A DNA stretch of 64,000 nt from Thermotoga neapolitana DSM 4359 (GTDB taxonomy: Bacteria > Thermotogota > Thermotogae > Thermotogales > Thermotogaceae), in the NCBI RefSeq assembly GCF_000018945.1, contig NC_011978.1, positions 1,396,729-1,460,728 on the forward strand, written 5' to 3'. Positions 17,117 to 25,189 of the stretch are shown here, one piece after another. How positions within the stretch are numbered: position 1 is the stretch's first letter; every line of letters starts with the position of its first letter. The position numbers were made by a program, and so were the translations under genes. Under the pieces are notes generated by a model that saw only the letters and a list, made by a program, of their open reading frames with translations, had not been told where the DNA came from and made no database searches.

Positions 17117-18940
17117 ATGAGGAATGGTTCCATTCTTGTGACCACTGTGATAATTCTGGTCATCGTTTCCGTTCTGGGAATCTCTGTGTTCTTCGCGTTC
17201 AATCAATACCGTGAAAATGTGGAATTGACCGCTCAGAGACTGGAGGCTACTTACAGAGCTTCGAACATTTTGAACCTTGGTGTTGCCTGTCTAAAAAAAC
17301 ACTTCGGTTTTTTGGGGATGGAAATCAACTGGTCCACTGGAAGTGTGACATGGTTTGATGATTTCAGAAAAAGAGTTCTGCTTCAGTCAGATGGAGATGC
17401 CTGGGAGAATGTGTTCTCATTGCTGGACACAGAAAAATACTACAATCTTTCTTCAGACATCGATTTCTCTACTGAAGCATCAAAATTGGGATTTTCTAAC
17501 TTTGAAGCAGTAGCCATTCCGTTCAAGAACAACCCGTTCTTTGCTCTGCTTGTTGTAAGAGCACAAGTCGGAAAGGCTGTGGTTTATAAATACGCTGTTC
17601 TTTCTTCAGACTTTCTGAACAAGTACGCGTATTTCACAGAAAAAGAAACAAGACCGGATGGAGATAAGATATACTTCATCACCCAAGATATTATCGATGG
17701 GCCTTTCAGATCCAACGATGTGATACACGTGAAAGGAGAGCCTCTTTTCAAAGGAAGCGTGGAGTTCAAGGATATCGATTTGGAAGCAGGAGAAGGTCCA
17801 AGATACGAAAATCCGCCTCCGAAGTATCTGACGGAAGAGGACATAAAGAAATACAACATAGAAAAGATAAAAGACTATTACTCACAACAGATCGAGAGAA
17901 TAGTAAAGCCAGCGTCTGAAGTTGTTCTTTCGAGTGAACCAGTTGGGATAGAACTTCCGTCGATTAATGAATTCGTTGAAAGTTGGGAAGAAAAAGAGAA
18001 TGACAAGACCATATATTACAAAAAACAACGAGAAATTGTTTACACGCTAGAGTTCAATACTCCGAAAGGAAGTAGTGGGAATGATTACTTGATAAAAGTA
18101 TCATACAAGGAAGTTTACAGAATCTACAAGAGTGAAGACCAGGAAAAATGGAATTTTGTTAGAGAAGAGGTGTTAGGTGAGGGAGAACTTTTCCACATCA
18201 AATCCAAACCAAACAGCGATCAATATCATCTTGTTCTCCAGGGGAATGAAGCAAGAGAATTTCTTGGCCTTGACAGAAACGAGTACGATATATACTTCAA
18301 CGGTGTTATCAAAACAGACAACGATGTTTATCTGAAAAATATGAGCGAAGGGAACATAAAACCCATGTTCGTTGATGGAAGGTACACCATCGTTGCAAAC
18401 AACATATATATAGAAGACCACATCATCTACAACGATTACAGAGAAGTTCTGGAAGAGATCGCCGATAAGGAAAAAATAAGCGGGAACTCTGATCAGAAGA
18501 TCGCACAGGCTGTGATCAGAAAGCTCGGTGTGGACGGAAACATCGAAGAAGATTACTCAGAGCTTTTGAAAAATCACGAATCAGACGATTTCCTCAATCT
18601 GGTAGCGTACAAAAATGTGGTGATAACTGACAAAAAGCCTAATATGAAGATTTTTGCAAGTATATACGCTTTCACCGGAAGTTTTTATGTAAAAGGTTAC
18701 AACGAAAAGGATTTCCTCAAGAACAATGAGCGTGAGCTTACTATTTTTGGTTCTCTTGCACAGTACGTGAGAGGAGCCGTTGGAACTTTCTATTGGTCAA
18801 GAGATGGCAAACCTACCATCAAAACTGGTTACCGTAAAAACTACATCTACGACTGGAGAATCCTCAAGGGGTTTTCTGTGTTTGGTACCCCCACTGTGCC
18901 GAAGGAATCGAACATACTCAATGTGAGAGAGGTGTATTGA
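17117..18940 (+). CDS. Large prepilin-like protein lacking Glu+5 (GspK/PilX-like position)
   Basis: The ~607-residue protein starts at ATG 17117 (MRNGSILVTTVIILVIVSVLG). It has the same MRNG leader and hydrophobic helix as its neighbours but threonine, not glutamate, at mature position +5. A large extracytoplasmic part follows, with charged and aromatic segments; residues about 150-610 carry no domain I can name. In type II systems the tip protein GspK is also much larger than the others and lacks Glu+5, so an analogous tip or initiator role is inferred. Codon use and composition are AT-richer than the surrounding housekeeping genes. Confidence 0.7.
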   Translation: MRNGSILVTTVIILVIVSVLGISVFFAFNQYRENVELTAQRLEATYRASNILNLGVACLKKHFGFLGMEINWSTGSVTWFDDFRKRVLLQSDGDAWENVFSLLDTEKYYNLSSDIDFSTEASKLGFSNFEAVAIPFKNNPFFALLVVRAQVGKAVVYKYAVLSSDFLNKYAYFTEKETRPDGDKIYFITQDIIDGPFRSNDVIHVKGEPLFKGSVEFKDIDLEAGEGPRYENPPPKYLTEEDIKKYNIEKIKDYYSQQIERIVKPASEVVLSSEPVGIELPSINEFVESWEEKENDKTIYYKKQREIVYTLEFNTPKGSSGNDYLIKVSYKEVYRIYKSEDQEKWNFVREEVLGEGELFHIKSKPNSDQYHLVLQGNEAREFLGLDRNEYDIYFNGVIKTDNDVYLKNMSEGNIKPMFVDGRYTIVANNIYIEDHIIYNDYREVLEEIADKEKISGNSDQKIAQAVIRKLGVDGNIEEDYSELLKNHESDDFLNLVAYKNVVITDKKPNMKIFASIYAFTGSFYVKGYNEKDFLKNNERELTIFGSLAQYVRGAVGTFYWSRDGKPTIKTGYRKNYIYDWRILKGFSVFGTPTVPKESNILNVREVY

Positions 18941-18941
18941 C

Positions 18942-19346
18942 ATGAGAAATGGGAGTCTTATAGTTGAAACATTGATAAGTTTGTTTCTCATTCTTCTCAC
19001 CGTCGTTATATTCACAACGATCATTGTGGGAGTGGCAAAAAATGTGACATTCACCGAAGAATCCATTGAAACCTTTCTTTTTACCAATTTTGCGTACGAT
19101 TTTCTTTCCAAGTACGAGGTTGGACATGAGATAGAACAAGGTGTGTACGAAGAGATAAACAGAGAATTCTGGAAAGACAAATGGAACGATCAAAATCCTC
19201 CTTTTCCTCATATTGATCCTTCAGTTTCAACCGTTGAGGATGTTGCTTTGCCCAGCAGCAGTGACGTGAAATACAAAAAGATCACGTTGAAGATAAAAAT
19301 CAACGAAGGAGCTTCAATAGAGAGAATTGTTATAATAGGGGATTAA
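18942..19346 (+). CDS. Prepilin-type protein (minor pseudopilin 3)
   Basis: The 134-residue protein starts MRNGSLIVETLISLFLILLTVV: a short leader ending in glycine, glutamate at +5, then a hydrophobic helix. The remainder (about 100 residues) is charged and unrecognised. The gene begins one base after the stop of the large prepilin-like gene, so the three are surely co-transcribed. Its stop codon forms part of the sigma-28 type promoter of the following flaG-fliD pair. Confidence 0.78.
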   Translation: MRNGSLIVETLISLFLILLTVVIFTTIIVGVAKNVTFTEESIETFLFTNFAYDFLSKYEVGHEIEQGVYEEINREFWKDKWNDQNPPFPHIDPSVSTVEDVALPSSSDVKYKKITLKIKINEGASIERIVIIGD

Positions 19347-19370
19347 ATTTTCCTGCCAACTGACCGATAT
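19344..19370 (+). promoter_or_regulatory. Sigma-28 (FliA) type flagellar promoter for flaG-fliD
   Basis: TAAATTTT (19344-19351), an 11-base spacer, then ACCGATAT (19363-19370) match TAAAGTTT-N11-GCCGATAA at 7 of 8 and 6 of 8 positions with exact spacing. The -35 overlaps the TAA stop of the preceding gene. The first flagellar gene starts 36 bases later. Confidence 0.8.
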
Positions 19371-19405
19371 ATATGAATGGAAGATTAGATTCGGAGGGAT
19401 CCACG

Positions 19406-19759
19406 ATGAGGATCGATCCCACGGATGGGAAAGGAAACGAGGTGCTTCGTAGAGAAATAACGAGAAGGGAGCTACATGTGAAAGAGAACGAGTCGACACC
19501 TGTTGCTGAGATGAAAAAACAGCAGGAAGAGGACGTTCAGAGAGCTATAGAAGAATTCTCGAAGAAGCTGGAGAAACTAAGAAAGATCTTCAGAGGAGAG
19601 GCTGAATTCAAATACGACAGCGAATTGAACATGGTGATTGTGAAGATAAAAGACACCGAAACAGGAGAGATCATAAGACAGATCCCTCCAGAGGTGATGG
19701 TGAAGATCGCAAAGAGCATAAACGAGCTGCTTGGGATCCTCGTAGACGAAAGGGTGTGA
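19406..19759 (+). CDS. flaG: FlaG family flagellar protein
   Basis: This protein has 117 residues from ATG 19406, which follows GGAGGGAT by 5 bases; earlier in-frame starts fall inside the promoter. The C-terminal half holds the FlaG pattern: ELNMVIVKIKDTETGEIIRQIPPEVMVKIAKSI. The N-terminal half is charged and coiled. FlaG is associated with filament length control and is normally encoded next to fliD, as here. It is likely transcribed from the sigma-28 type promoter immediately upstream. Confidence 0.88.
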   Translation: MRIDPTDGKGNEVLRREITRRELHVKENESTPVAEMKKQQEEDVQRAIEEFSKKLEKLRKIFRGEAEFKYDSELNMVIVKIKDTETGEIIRQIPPEVMVKIAKSINELLGILVDERV

Positions 19760-19763
19760 TCGT

Positions 19764-21587
19764 ATGGACCTGAGTAAAATAGCGAGCACCATAAATATGA
19801 GATATTACTCACAGCTGGGTGGTTTCCAGGTGGGGGGAGCTGTCAGCGGACTCGACACCCAGTCCATCATAAACGCTATTCTCGAAGCAGAAAGCCAGCC
19901 GCTTCAGAATCTCACAGAAAAGTACGAAAAGTACGAGCTCATGCAAGAAGCCTACACAGAAGTGAAGACCAAACTCAGAGAGTTCAGAGATCTGGTCTAC
20001 AGTTTCAAACTCCAGAGTACCGTTGTCCAGAAAACAGCCGTTTCTTCCAGCTCTCTTCTTTCAGCTGAGGCTTCCTCTGTGGCCGTCACGGGTGTATACC
20101 ATGTGAAGATCGTTCAGACCGCAACTTACACCACGTTGGCTGGAGCGAGTGAAGTTGTTCCACCTCCCGATTCAACGAAGACGTTTGGGGAACTCGATTA
20201 CATGTACACACCTCAGGAAGGAACTGTAAGACTGTACAACAACGAAACGGGAAACTACGTGGAAGTCCAGGTTCTCTCCACAGATACCATAGACGATATT
20301 GTCAATAAGTTGAACACCGCTCTTTCCTCTGCTGGAATAACGGGAAGCGTCAGCTACGATACCAGCACCGGCAAAATCAGCATCACTTCCGATAAGAATT
20401 TCTCGCTCGTTGACATCACAGGAAACTTCACGAAGGTATTTCATCTGGATGAAGCCAGTCTGAACTACAGTGGAGGAAATTATTCTTTCACCAGCACCGC
20501 CTCTGTGAGCGGGCTTTCCACAGCGAAAACTCTTCAGCAGATTGCTACGTACACTTCAAAGACCATAATAAGCGGAAAGGTGAAGATAAACGGTGTGGAG
20601 ATAGATGTGGATCAGAACGACACGTTGTCTTCTCTTATAGAGAAGATAAACGACAGCGAAGCCGGGGTTACCGCCAGTTATGATTACCATGCGAACAGAG
20701 TTGTGATCATTTCAAAGACCTCTGGTCCCGAGGCCATCACCCTGGAAGACACATACGGGACGGGTTTGTTCTCGCTTCTTGGAATAGAAAATCACAGTCT
20801 CTACGTGGGTCAGAAGGCTCATCTTCAGATCAGTATGGACGGCACGAACTGGGCGGATGTGTATTCAGATACGAACGACGTGGAGTACAACGGTGTCACT
20901 TTCCACATCTCTGGAATGACATCCGAGACGATCACCGTTGATGTGAGAGTCGACACGGATGCGATAGTTGAAAAGATAAAAGAATTCGTGGATAAATGGA
21001 ACGAAACGATGGATTATCTGAACGAAAAGCTCACAGAAGAGCCGATAACCGATAAATCCGAAGAAGAGATGACAGAAGAAGAGAAGATGAAAGGGGTTCT
21101 GAAAGGAGACGATCTGTTAGAAGAGATCTTCTCTCGTCTCAGAGGATTCATCACGTATAAAGCTGAAGGAGACATAAACTACCTCTGGGAACTTGGGATC
21201 AGCACAGGAGACATAGGAACCGGATACGAGAACATGATGAAGGGTCATCTCGAAGTGGATGAGGAGAAACTGAGACAGATAGTGGAAGAGGATCCGGACA
21301 AGGTGTGGGAATTCTTTGGTGGGGAGAACGGTTTTGCCACACAGCTCGACGATTATCTGTGGGAACTGGTGAAATTCAACGGTAGAATCGACCAGGTCGC
21401 GGGAATAAGCGGTCGAATAGAAAGAGAACAGAGATTCCTCGCCACACAGATAGCGAGCTGGATTGAAAGGCTCTCCAAGAGAGAACAGGAACTCTGGAGG
21501 AAGTTTTCGGCCATGGAGGAAGTGATCTCTCAGCTTCAGTCCCAGGGAAGCTGGATCTCTCAGGCGTTGCAAAGTAATAATAAGTGA
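19764..21587 (+). CDS. fliD: Flagellar filament cap protein FliD
   Basis: The 607-residue protein has the FliD N-terminal motif VSGLDTQSIINAILEAESQPL (residues ~30-50), a coiled stretch, and two flagellin-hook IN-like modules (KVKINGVEIDVDQNDTLSSLIEKIN around residue 270). A C-terminal coiled coil ends with QLQSQGSWISQAL. FliD caps the growing flagellum and folds flagellin at the tip. It starts 4 bases after flaG and is followed by a strong terminator. No flagellin or fliS is in the window. Confidence 0.93.
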   Translation: MDLSKIASTINMRYYSQLGGFQVGGAVSGLDTQSIINAILEAESQPLQNLTEKYEKYELMQEAYTEVKTKLREFRDLVYSFKLQSTVVQKTAVSSSSLLSAEASSVAVTGVYHVKIVQTATYTTLAGASEVVPPPDSTKTFGELDYMYTPQEGTVRLYNNETGNYVEVQVLSTDTIDDIVNKLNTALSSAGITGSVSYDTSTGKISITSDKNFSLVDITGNFTKVFHLDEASLNYSGGNYSFTSTASVSGLSTAKTLQQIATYTSKTIISGKVKINGVEIDVDQNDTLSSLIEKINDSEAGVTASYDYHANRVVIISKTSGPEAITLEDTYGTGLFSLLGIENHSLYVGQKAHLQISMDGTNWADVYSDTNDVEYNGVTFHISGMTSETITVDVRVDTDAIVEKIKEFVDKWNETMDYLNEKLTEEPITDKSEEEMTEEEKMKGVLKGDDLLEEIFSRLRGFITYKAEGDINYLWELGISTGDIGTGYENMMKGHLEVDEEKLRQIVEEDPDKVWEFFGGENGFATQLDDYLWELVKFNGRIDQVAGISGRIEREQRFLATQIASWIERLSKREQELWRKFSAMEEVISQLQSQGSWISQALQSNNK

Positions 21588-21633
21588 TTTTTTTTTGTAT
21601 GACTTTCGATTTAAAAATCGATCTTTTTAAACG

Positions 21634-21672
21634 AAGAGCAACCTCTTGAAGGTTGCTCTTTTTGTTTTCTAG
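21634..21672 (+). terminator. Strong intrinsic terminator after fliD
   Basis: An 11-bp perfect stem (AAGAGCAACCT with AGGTTGCTCTT) with a 5-base loop is followed by TTTTTGTTTTCT. Confidence 0.93.
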
Positions 21673-21710
21673 TTACTTTGATTATTTGACTGGTACAATA
21701 GAGGCATCTA

Positions 21711-21719
21711 TGATATAAT
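21711..21719 (+). promoter_or_regulatory. Extended -10 promoter for the BTAD regulator
   Basis: TGATATAAT is a perfect extended -10, 47 bases before the ATG. A TTGACT 22 bases further upstream is too far to be a standard -35. Confidence 0.6.
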
Positions 21720-21766
21720 GATAGTAAAAAATTTCAAATTATTTTAAATAGACGGGAGAGGGGATT

Positions 21767-22816
21767 ATGAGTATTTTCGTGAAAACCTTTGGCGGGACAA
21801 GAGTTATCAAGAACAATGATATCGTGAACGCAAGAGACTGGCCATCGCAAAAAGCGTTTGCCCTGTTCAGGTATCTCATTTTCAGAAGGAACGAAGAAGT
21901 GTCCGTCGAAGAGATCTACAACCTCTTTTGGGAAGACATGGACGACACATTCGCGAAATCAAATCTGAACACCACACTCCATATTATAAGGAGAACCACC
22001 GGAATAACGAGCGAAGAACTCTTTGTGAAAGGAGATCTCTGCTGTTTCTTCCCGGGAGACAAAATCACCATAGACGCAGATATTTTCGAAGAGTGCCACA
22101 GAAATCTGATGAAAGCCACATCGGATATTGAACATGAAAAACTTCTTAAGAGGATGTTCGAGATTTATGCAGGACCGTTTCTAATCGAAGACATTTTCGC
22201 AGAATGGGTGCAGGAAATCAGAGAAATCTACGAATCGTGGTACTCAGATGTTTTAAAAGAGCTCTTCAAATTGTATCTGGCAAAAAAAGATTACGACGCC
22301 GCCCTCGAGATGGTAAACGCTTATTTTCAGAGAGAGCCTTACGACGAGGATATGTACTACAAAGCAATAGAGGTCCTTCTGAAAAAGGGTGATATCACAA
22401 GGGCAAAACGCGTATACGACAAGCTCTCGAGTCATCTTATGGAGATAGGGATCAAACCTCGATTGAAATTCGATGATTTTCTCTCCAAAAGAGGCTCAGA
22501 ATTCATGCTGAACGGTAACAAGGCAGTGGTGGTTGATGAAAAGCTTTTTGAAAGTTTCCTCTTTCTGGAGAGTCGAAGGAGAGAAAAGTCTTTTGTCCTC
22601 GTCGAGGTGAAACTGATGAATAAGAGTATCAGCACTGAAGATGTCTCCCAAAGGGTAGCATCTCATCTTCGAAAGGGAGACGTGATGACCTTCTCAGGTG
22701 AAACTATCCGAATTCTCTTCCACTGTCCCGAACAGCGTCGTCCAACAATGGAAAAACGTGTAGCAGACGTCCTCGAGAAAGTTGGAGTGAAGAAAGGTCA
22801 GTACGAAATTTCCTGA
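21767..22816 (+). CDS. BTAD/SARP-type transcriptional regulator
   Basis: The 349-residue cytoplasmic protein has an N-terminal OmpR-like winged helix (about 1-100, with WPSQKAFALFRYLIFRRNEEVSVEEIYNLFW). A BTAD alpha-helical TPR-like domain follows (~105-245, KDYDAALEMVNAYFQREPYDEDMY). The C-terminal ~110 residues (LESRRREKSFVLVEVKL...LRKGDVMTFSGETIRILFHCP) resemble the degenerate GGDEF-like domain seen in some BTAD proteins, without catalytic residues. Such regulators usually activate nearby genes. It is monocistronic and lies between the flagellar/prepilin block and the divergent secretin locus, so either could be its target; this is inference. Confidence 0.8.
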   Translation: MSIFVKTFGGTRVIKNNDIVNARDWPSQKAFALFRYLIFRRNEEVSVEEIYNLFWEDMDDTFAKSNLNTTLHIIRRTTGITSEELFVKGDLCCFFPGDKITIDADIFEECHRNLMKATSDIEHEKLLKRMFEIYAGPFLIEDIFAEWVQEIREIYESWYSDVLKELFKLYLAKKDYDAALEMVNAYFQREPYDEDMYYKAIEVLLKKGDITRAKRVYDKLSSHLMEIGIKPRLKFDDFLSKRGSEFMLNGNKAVVVDEKLFESFLFLESRRREKSFVLVEVKLMNKSISTEDVSQRVASHLRKGDVMTFSGETIRILFHCPEQRRPTMEKRVADVLEKVGVKKGQYEIS

Positions 22817-22826
22817 AAACACAGAT

Positions 22827-22867
22827 CAAAAAATAGCGCCGCTGTCTCGCATTTGAAGCAGCGACGC
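22827..22867 (-). terminator. Terminator at the end of the secretin/WFVxKPG locus
   Basis: An imperfect 9-bp stem (GCGTCGCTG with CAGCGGCGC, one mismatch) with a 14-base loop is followed on the minus strand by TATTTTTTG. It lies about 53 bases after the barrel-gene stop. Confidence 0.6.
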
Positions 22868-22919
22868 TCAAAGAAATGTGGTTAATGAATGTATCGGGAG
22901 AAATGGGGATAGAGAAGGA

Positions 22920-24023
22920 TCAAAATGAGTACCTCACCCCAACGAAAATCTTGTAGTTTGTAGAGTCATATGATGCTCCTAAAAGAACAGTTATATTCTT
23001 GCTGAGATCATACCCTGCACTTAGAGACACCTCCCACGGCGTTTCCTCGAGTGTCCAATGACTTCTGAAAGAAAGGCTCACAGAAAATCTGCTGAGTTTC
23101 AGATCTCCCCTACCCCACCAGAGTATTCCGGAGAATTTTGTGAGATCGAAGAGTGCGTACACACCAGCTGAAAGTGAAAGGTTTCCCACACTGGTACGAT
23201 CTGAAAATCCTACTCCCAAATATCTGAACCGCCAGTAGATAGCCCCGAGTTTCAATTCTTCTCCAAACAGTTTCGTTTCTATGAGAAGTCCATCGGGAAA
23301 AGAAGCGGAAAAATGGATGTTTTTGTTCAACCAGAGACTTACTCTGGCTTCTGGATGAGAGGAAAGCAGTATGAAACTCTCTTCAGGCTTTTCTTCTTCT
23401 TTACCCATGAACTCCTCAAGTCCAGAAACATTTCCCGCAACGAAGACTTTTTCTTCAGGAGGTTTTTCTACAACGAGAGCCCTGCAGAAAACGATCATTC
23501 TGTGTTCTTTCTCATCCGTTTTGAATTTGGAGTAGGCTATCGGCTGGAAATCTTCCTGGGAGATCCAGAGTTTTGTTCGAAGATGCGCACCATCCAGTTT
23601 CATTTCGATATCAGATAAAACGCTTTGTTTGTCCAACTGCTGTGGTGTTATCGAAAGGTACATCTCCTGGACCGTTGTCATCCCCTGTGTTACTGTGAGG
23701 ATCTCCTCCCTTCCTACACGTACAACGGCCGATTTCCCGAGGACAGTGAGGATCCAGGGTTTTGAAAGAATTCTGTAGGAATCGCGTATCACGGGAAATT
23801 TCGCCTTTATAGAGAGTGGAAAAAGCTTCAACTCTACCGTATCACTCGAGTAGTGTATCGAACCCTCGTTGGACTCATCGGTACTGAGATAGAGCTCCTC
23901 CAGAGAAACTCCAGTTCCAGTGCTTTCTTTCACCTCTGCCATCACGAACTGATACATGATCATGGGTTCCGAGAACACCGTTGCAACAGCGAAAACCAGA
24001 AAGATCATCAGCGACCATTTCAT
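22920..24023 (-). CDS. Exported protein with outer-membrane beta-barrel features
   Basis: The ~367-residue protein has a signal peptide (about 1-18, LMIFLVFAVATVFSEP). I recognise no family. The N-terminal half is mixed. The C-terminal ~150 residues alternate polar and hydrophobic/aromatic residues in short strands (LGAIYWRFRYLGVGFSD, LSRFSVSLSFRSHW, VLLGASYDSTNYKIF) and end in YSF, the terminal-phenylalanine signature of outer-membrane barrel proteins. It overlaps the secretin gene stop, so an outer-membrane role with the secretin is inferred. ATG 24023 is preferred to GTG 24029 on ribosome-binding-site spacing. Confidence 0.65.
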   Translation of the reverse strand: MKWSLMIFLVFAVATVFSEPMIMYQFVMAEVKESTGTGVSLEELYLSTDESNEGSIHYSSDTVELKLFPLSIKAKFPVIRDSYRILSKPWILTVLGKSAVVRVGREEILTVTQGMTTVQEMYLSITPQQLDKQSVLSDIEMKLDGAHLRTKLWISQEDFQPIAYSKFKTDEKEHRMIVFCRALVVEKPPEEKVFVAGNVSGLEEFMGKEEEKPEESFILLSSHPEARVSLWLNKNIHFSASFPDGLLIETKLFGEELKLGAIYWRFRYLGVGFSDRTSVGNLSLSAGVYALFDLTKFSGILWWGRGDLKLSRFSVSLSFRSHWTLEETPWEVSLSAGYDLSKNITVLLGASYDSTNYKIFVGVRYSF

Positions 24024-24025
24024 GA

Positions 24026-25189
24026 TCACTCACTTCCCTGGATTTCCGCCTTGATGAATATGTAGAGTTCTTTTTGGGAATCTTTTTTCATCGTACCACC
24101 GAAGAGGTATCTTATGAGTGGAATCTTGTTCAGTATGGGCACTCCGGAGCTGGTCTGGGCGTTGTCTTCGATGGTGGCACCGGAGATCACAACAGTTTGT
24201 CCGTTTTTCAGGAAAAGTGTTGTAGAGAGTTCGTTCTGTTTTACAGCGAATGTTCCGAGTTTTTCTCCTGCGAAGTGACTGACCTTTGGTGAGAGTGTGA
24301 GCTCGAGTTCCTCTTTGTCCATCACACGTGGCTGAATGTCGATGCTCACCCCAACGTCTATGGACTCGATCCTGCTCACCGCTCCTTCAGCCTGAAGGAG
24401 AACAACCTGTCTTTCTCCCAAGAAGAGAGAAGCCTTTTCTCCGCTCTTCACAATGATCCAGGGATCGGCTGTGATCTTCGCCTTTTGATCTTCTTCGAGG
24501 AGTTTCAACTGAGCTAGAATCTGTCCGAAGACGTCTGTCTGAACGTTGATGAGACCTGTTACCAGACCGAGAGTAGCCGACCAGTTCTCGTTGAATTCCT
24601 GACCAGAGCCGAAGGAGTAATCTAAACTGTTCAACCCCAGTTCGTTCGAGTAATCTTTGGAAACTTCTGTGACGATCACGCTGATTTTCACCTGCGGTAT
24701 CGGGATGTCTATCTTTTTGAGATCTTCTTCGAACTCCTGTATGATCTCTTCAGGTGCTGTGATGGTTACCATGTTGTTCTTCTCGTTGAATTTGACGTAG
24801 CTCTTGTAAACTGCTGGTAGAAGTTCCTGTGCGTCGGCTGTGGTTATGTATTTCAGCTTGTAGGTCTTTGTAACTGCAAGGTATCTGAAGGCAGGATTCG
24901 CTGGGTCCGGTGATCCCACAAAATAAAAGCCGTCCATCTTCTTGAAAACGTATCCTCCAGGCATGAGGATCATCTTCAGTGCCTGTTCCAGGGGTACTTC
25001 GTTTAGCTCCATAGTGATGAAACCAGTCACAGTCGTGTCCGCTATGATTGGAATTCCTGTCTGCGCGGATATATCAGCGAGAGCATCCAGAATGTAGGTG
25101 TCCTGGAATATGTTGCTCACCAGGGGTTCCTCCTGTGCCGTCATCACCGCCGTTATCAACACGAATAAAACGAAACCGAGTTTTCTCAT
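24026..25189 (-). CDS. Short secretin (GspD/PilQ superfamily)
   Basis: The 387-residue exported protein has a signal peptide (1-18) and an STN-like domain (~30-80, LADISAQTGIPIIADTTV...LEQALKMIL). One N1/KH-like domain follows (~95-165, with the AVTKTYKLKYITTADAQELL pattern). A secretin core follows (~168-385), with QVKISVIVTEVSK, ITADPWIIVKSGEKASLFLGERQ and the family hallmark GVPILNKIPLIRYLFG. Secretins form gated outer-membrane rings for type II/III secretion or pili. It is far shorter than typical GspD or PilQ (about 600-700 residues), having a single N-domain. It overlaps both neighbours by 4 bases. Confidence 0.9.
   Translation of the reverse strand: MRKLGFVLFVLITAVMTAQEEPLVSNIFQDTYILDALADISAQTGIPIIADTTVTGFITMELNEVPLEQALKMILMPGGYVFKKMDGFYFVGSPDPANPAFRYLAVTKTYKLKYITTADAQELLPAVYKSYVKFNEKNNMVTITAPEEIIQEFEEDLKKIDIPIPQVKISVIVTEVSKDYSNELGLNSLDYSFGSGQEFNENWSATLGLVTGLINVQTDVFGQILAQLKLLEEDQKAKITADPWIIVKSGEKASLFLGERQVVLLQAEGAVSRIESIDVGVSIDIQPRVMDKEELELTLSPKVSHFAGEKLGTFAVKQNELSTTLFLKNGQTVVISGATIEDNAQTSSGVPILNKIPLIRYLFGGTMKKDSQKELYIFIKAEIQGSE

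Noticed and set aside
21686-21719. TTGACT plus TATAAT as a standard promoter for the BTAD gene
   Set aside because: The spacer is 22 bases, too long; the extended -10 alone is the better reading.
22836-22867. Hairpin as a terminator for the BTAD gene on the plus strand
   Set aside because: There is no T-run after the stem on the plus strand; the T-run is on the minus-strand side, so it is assigned to the barrel gene.
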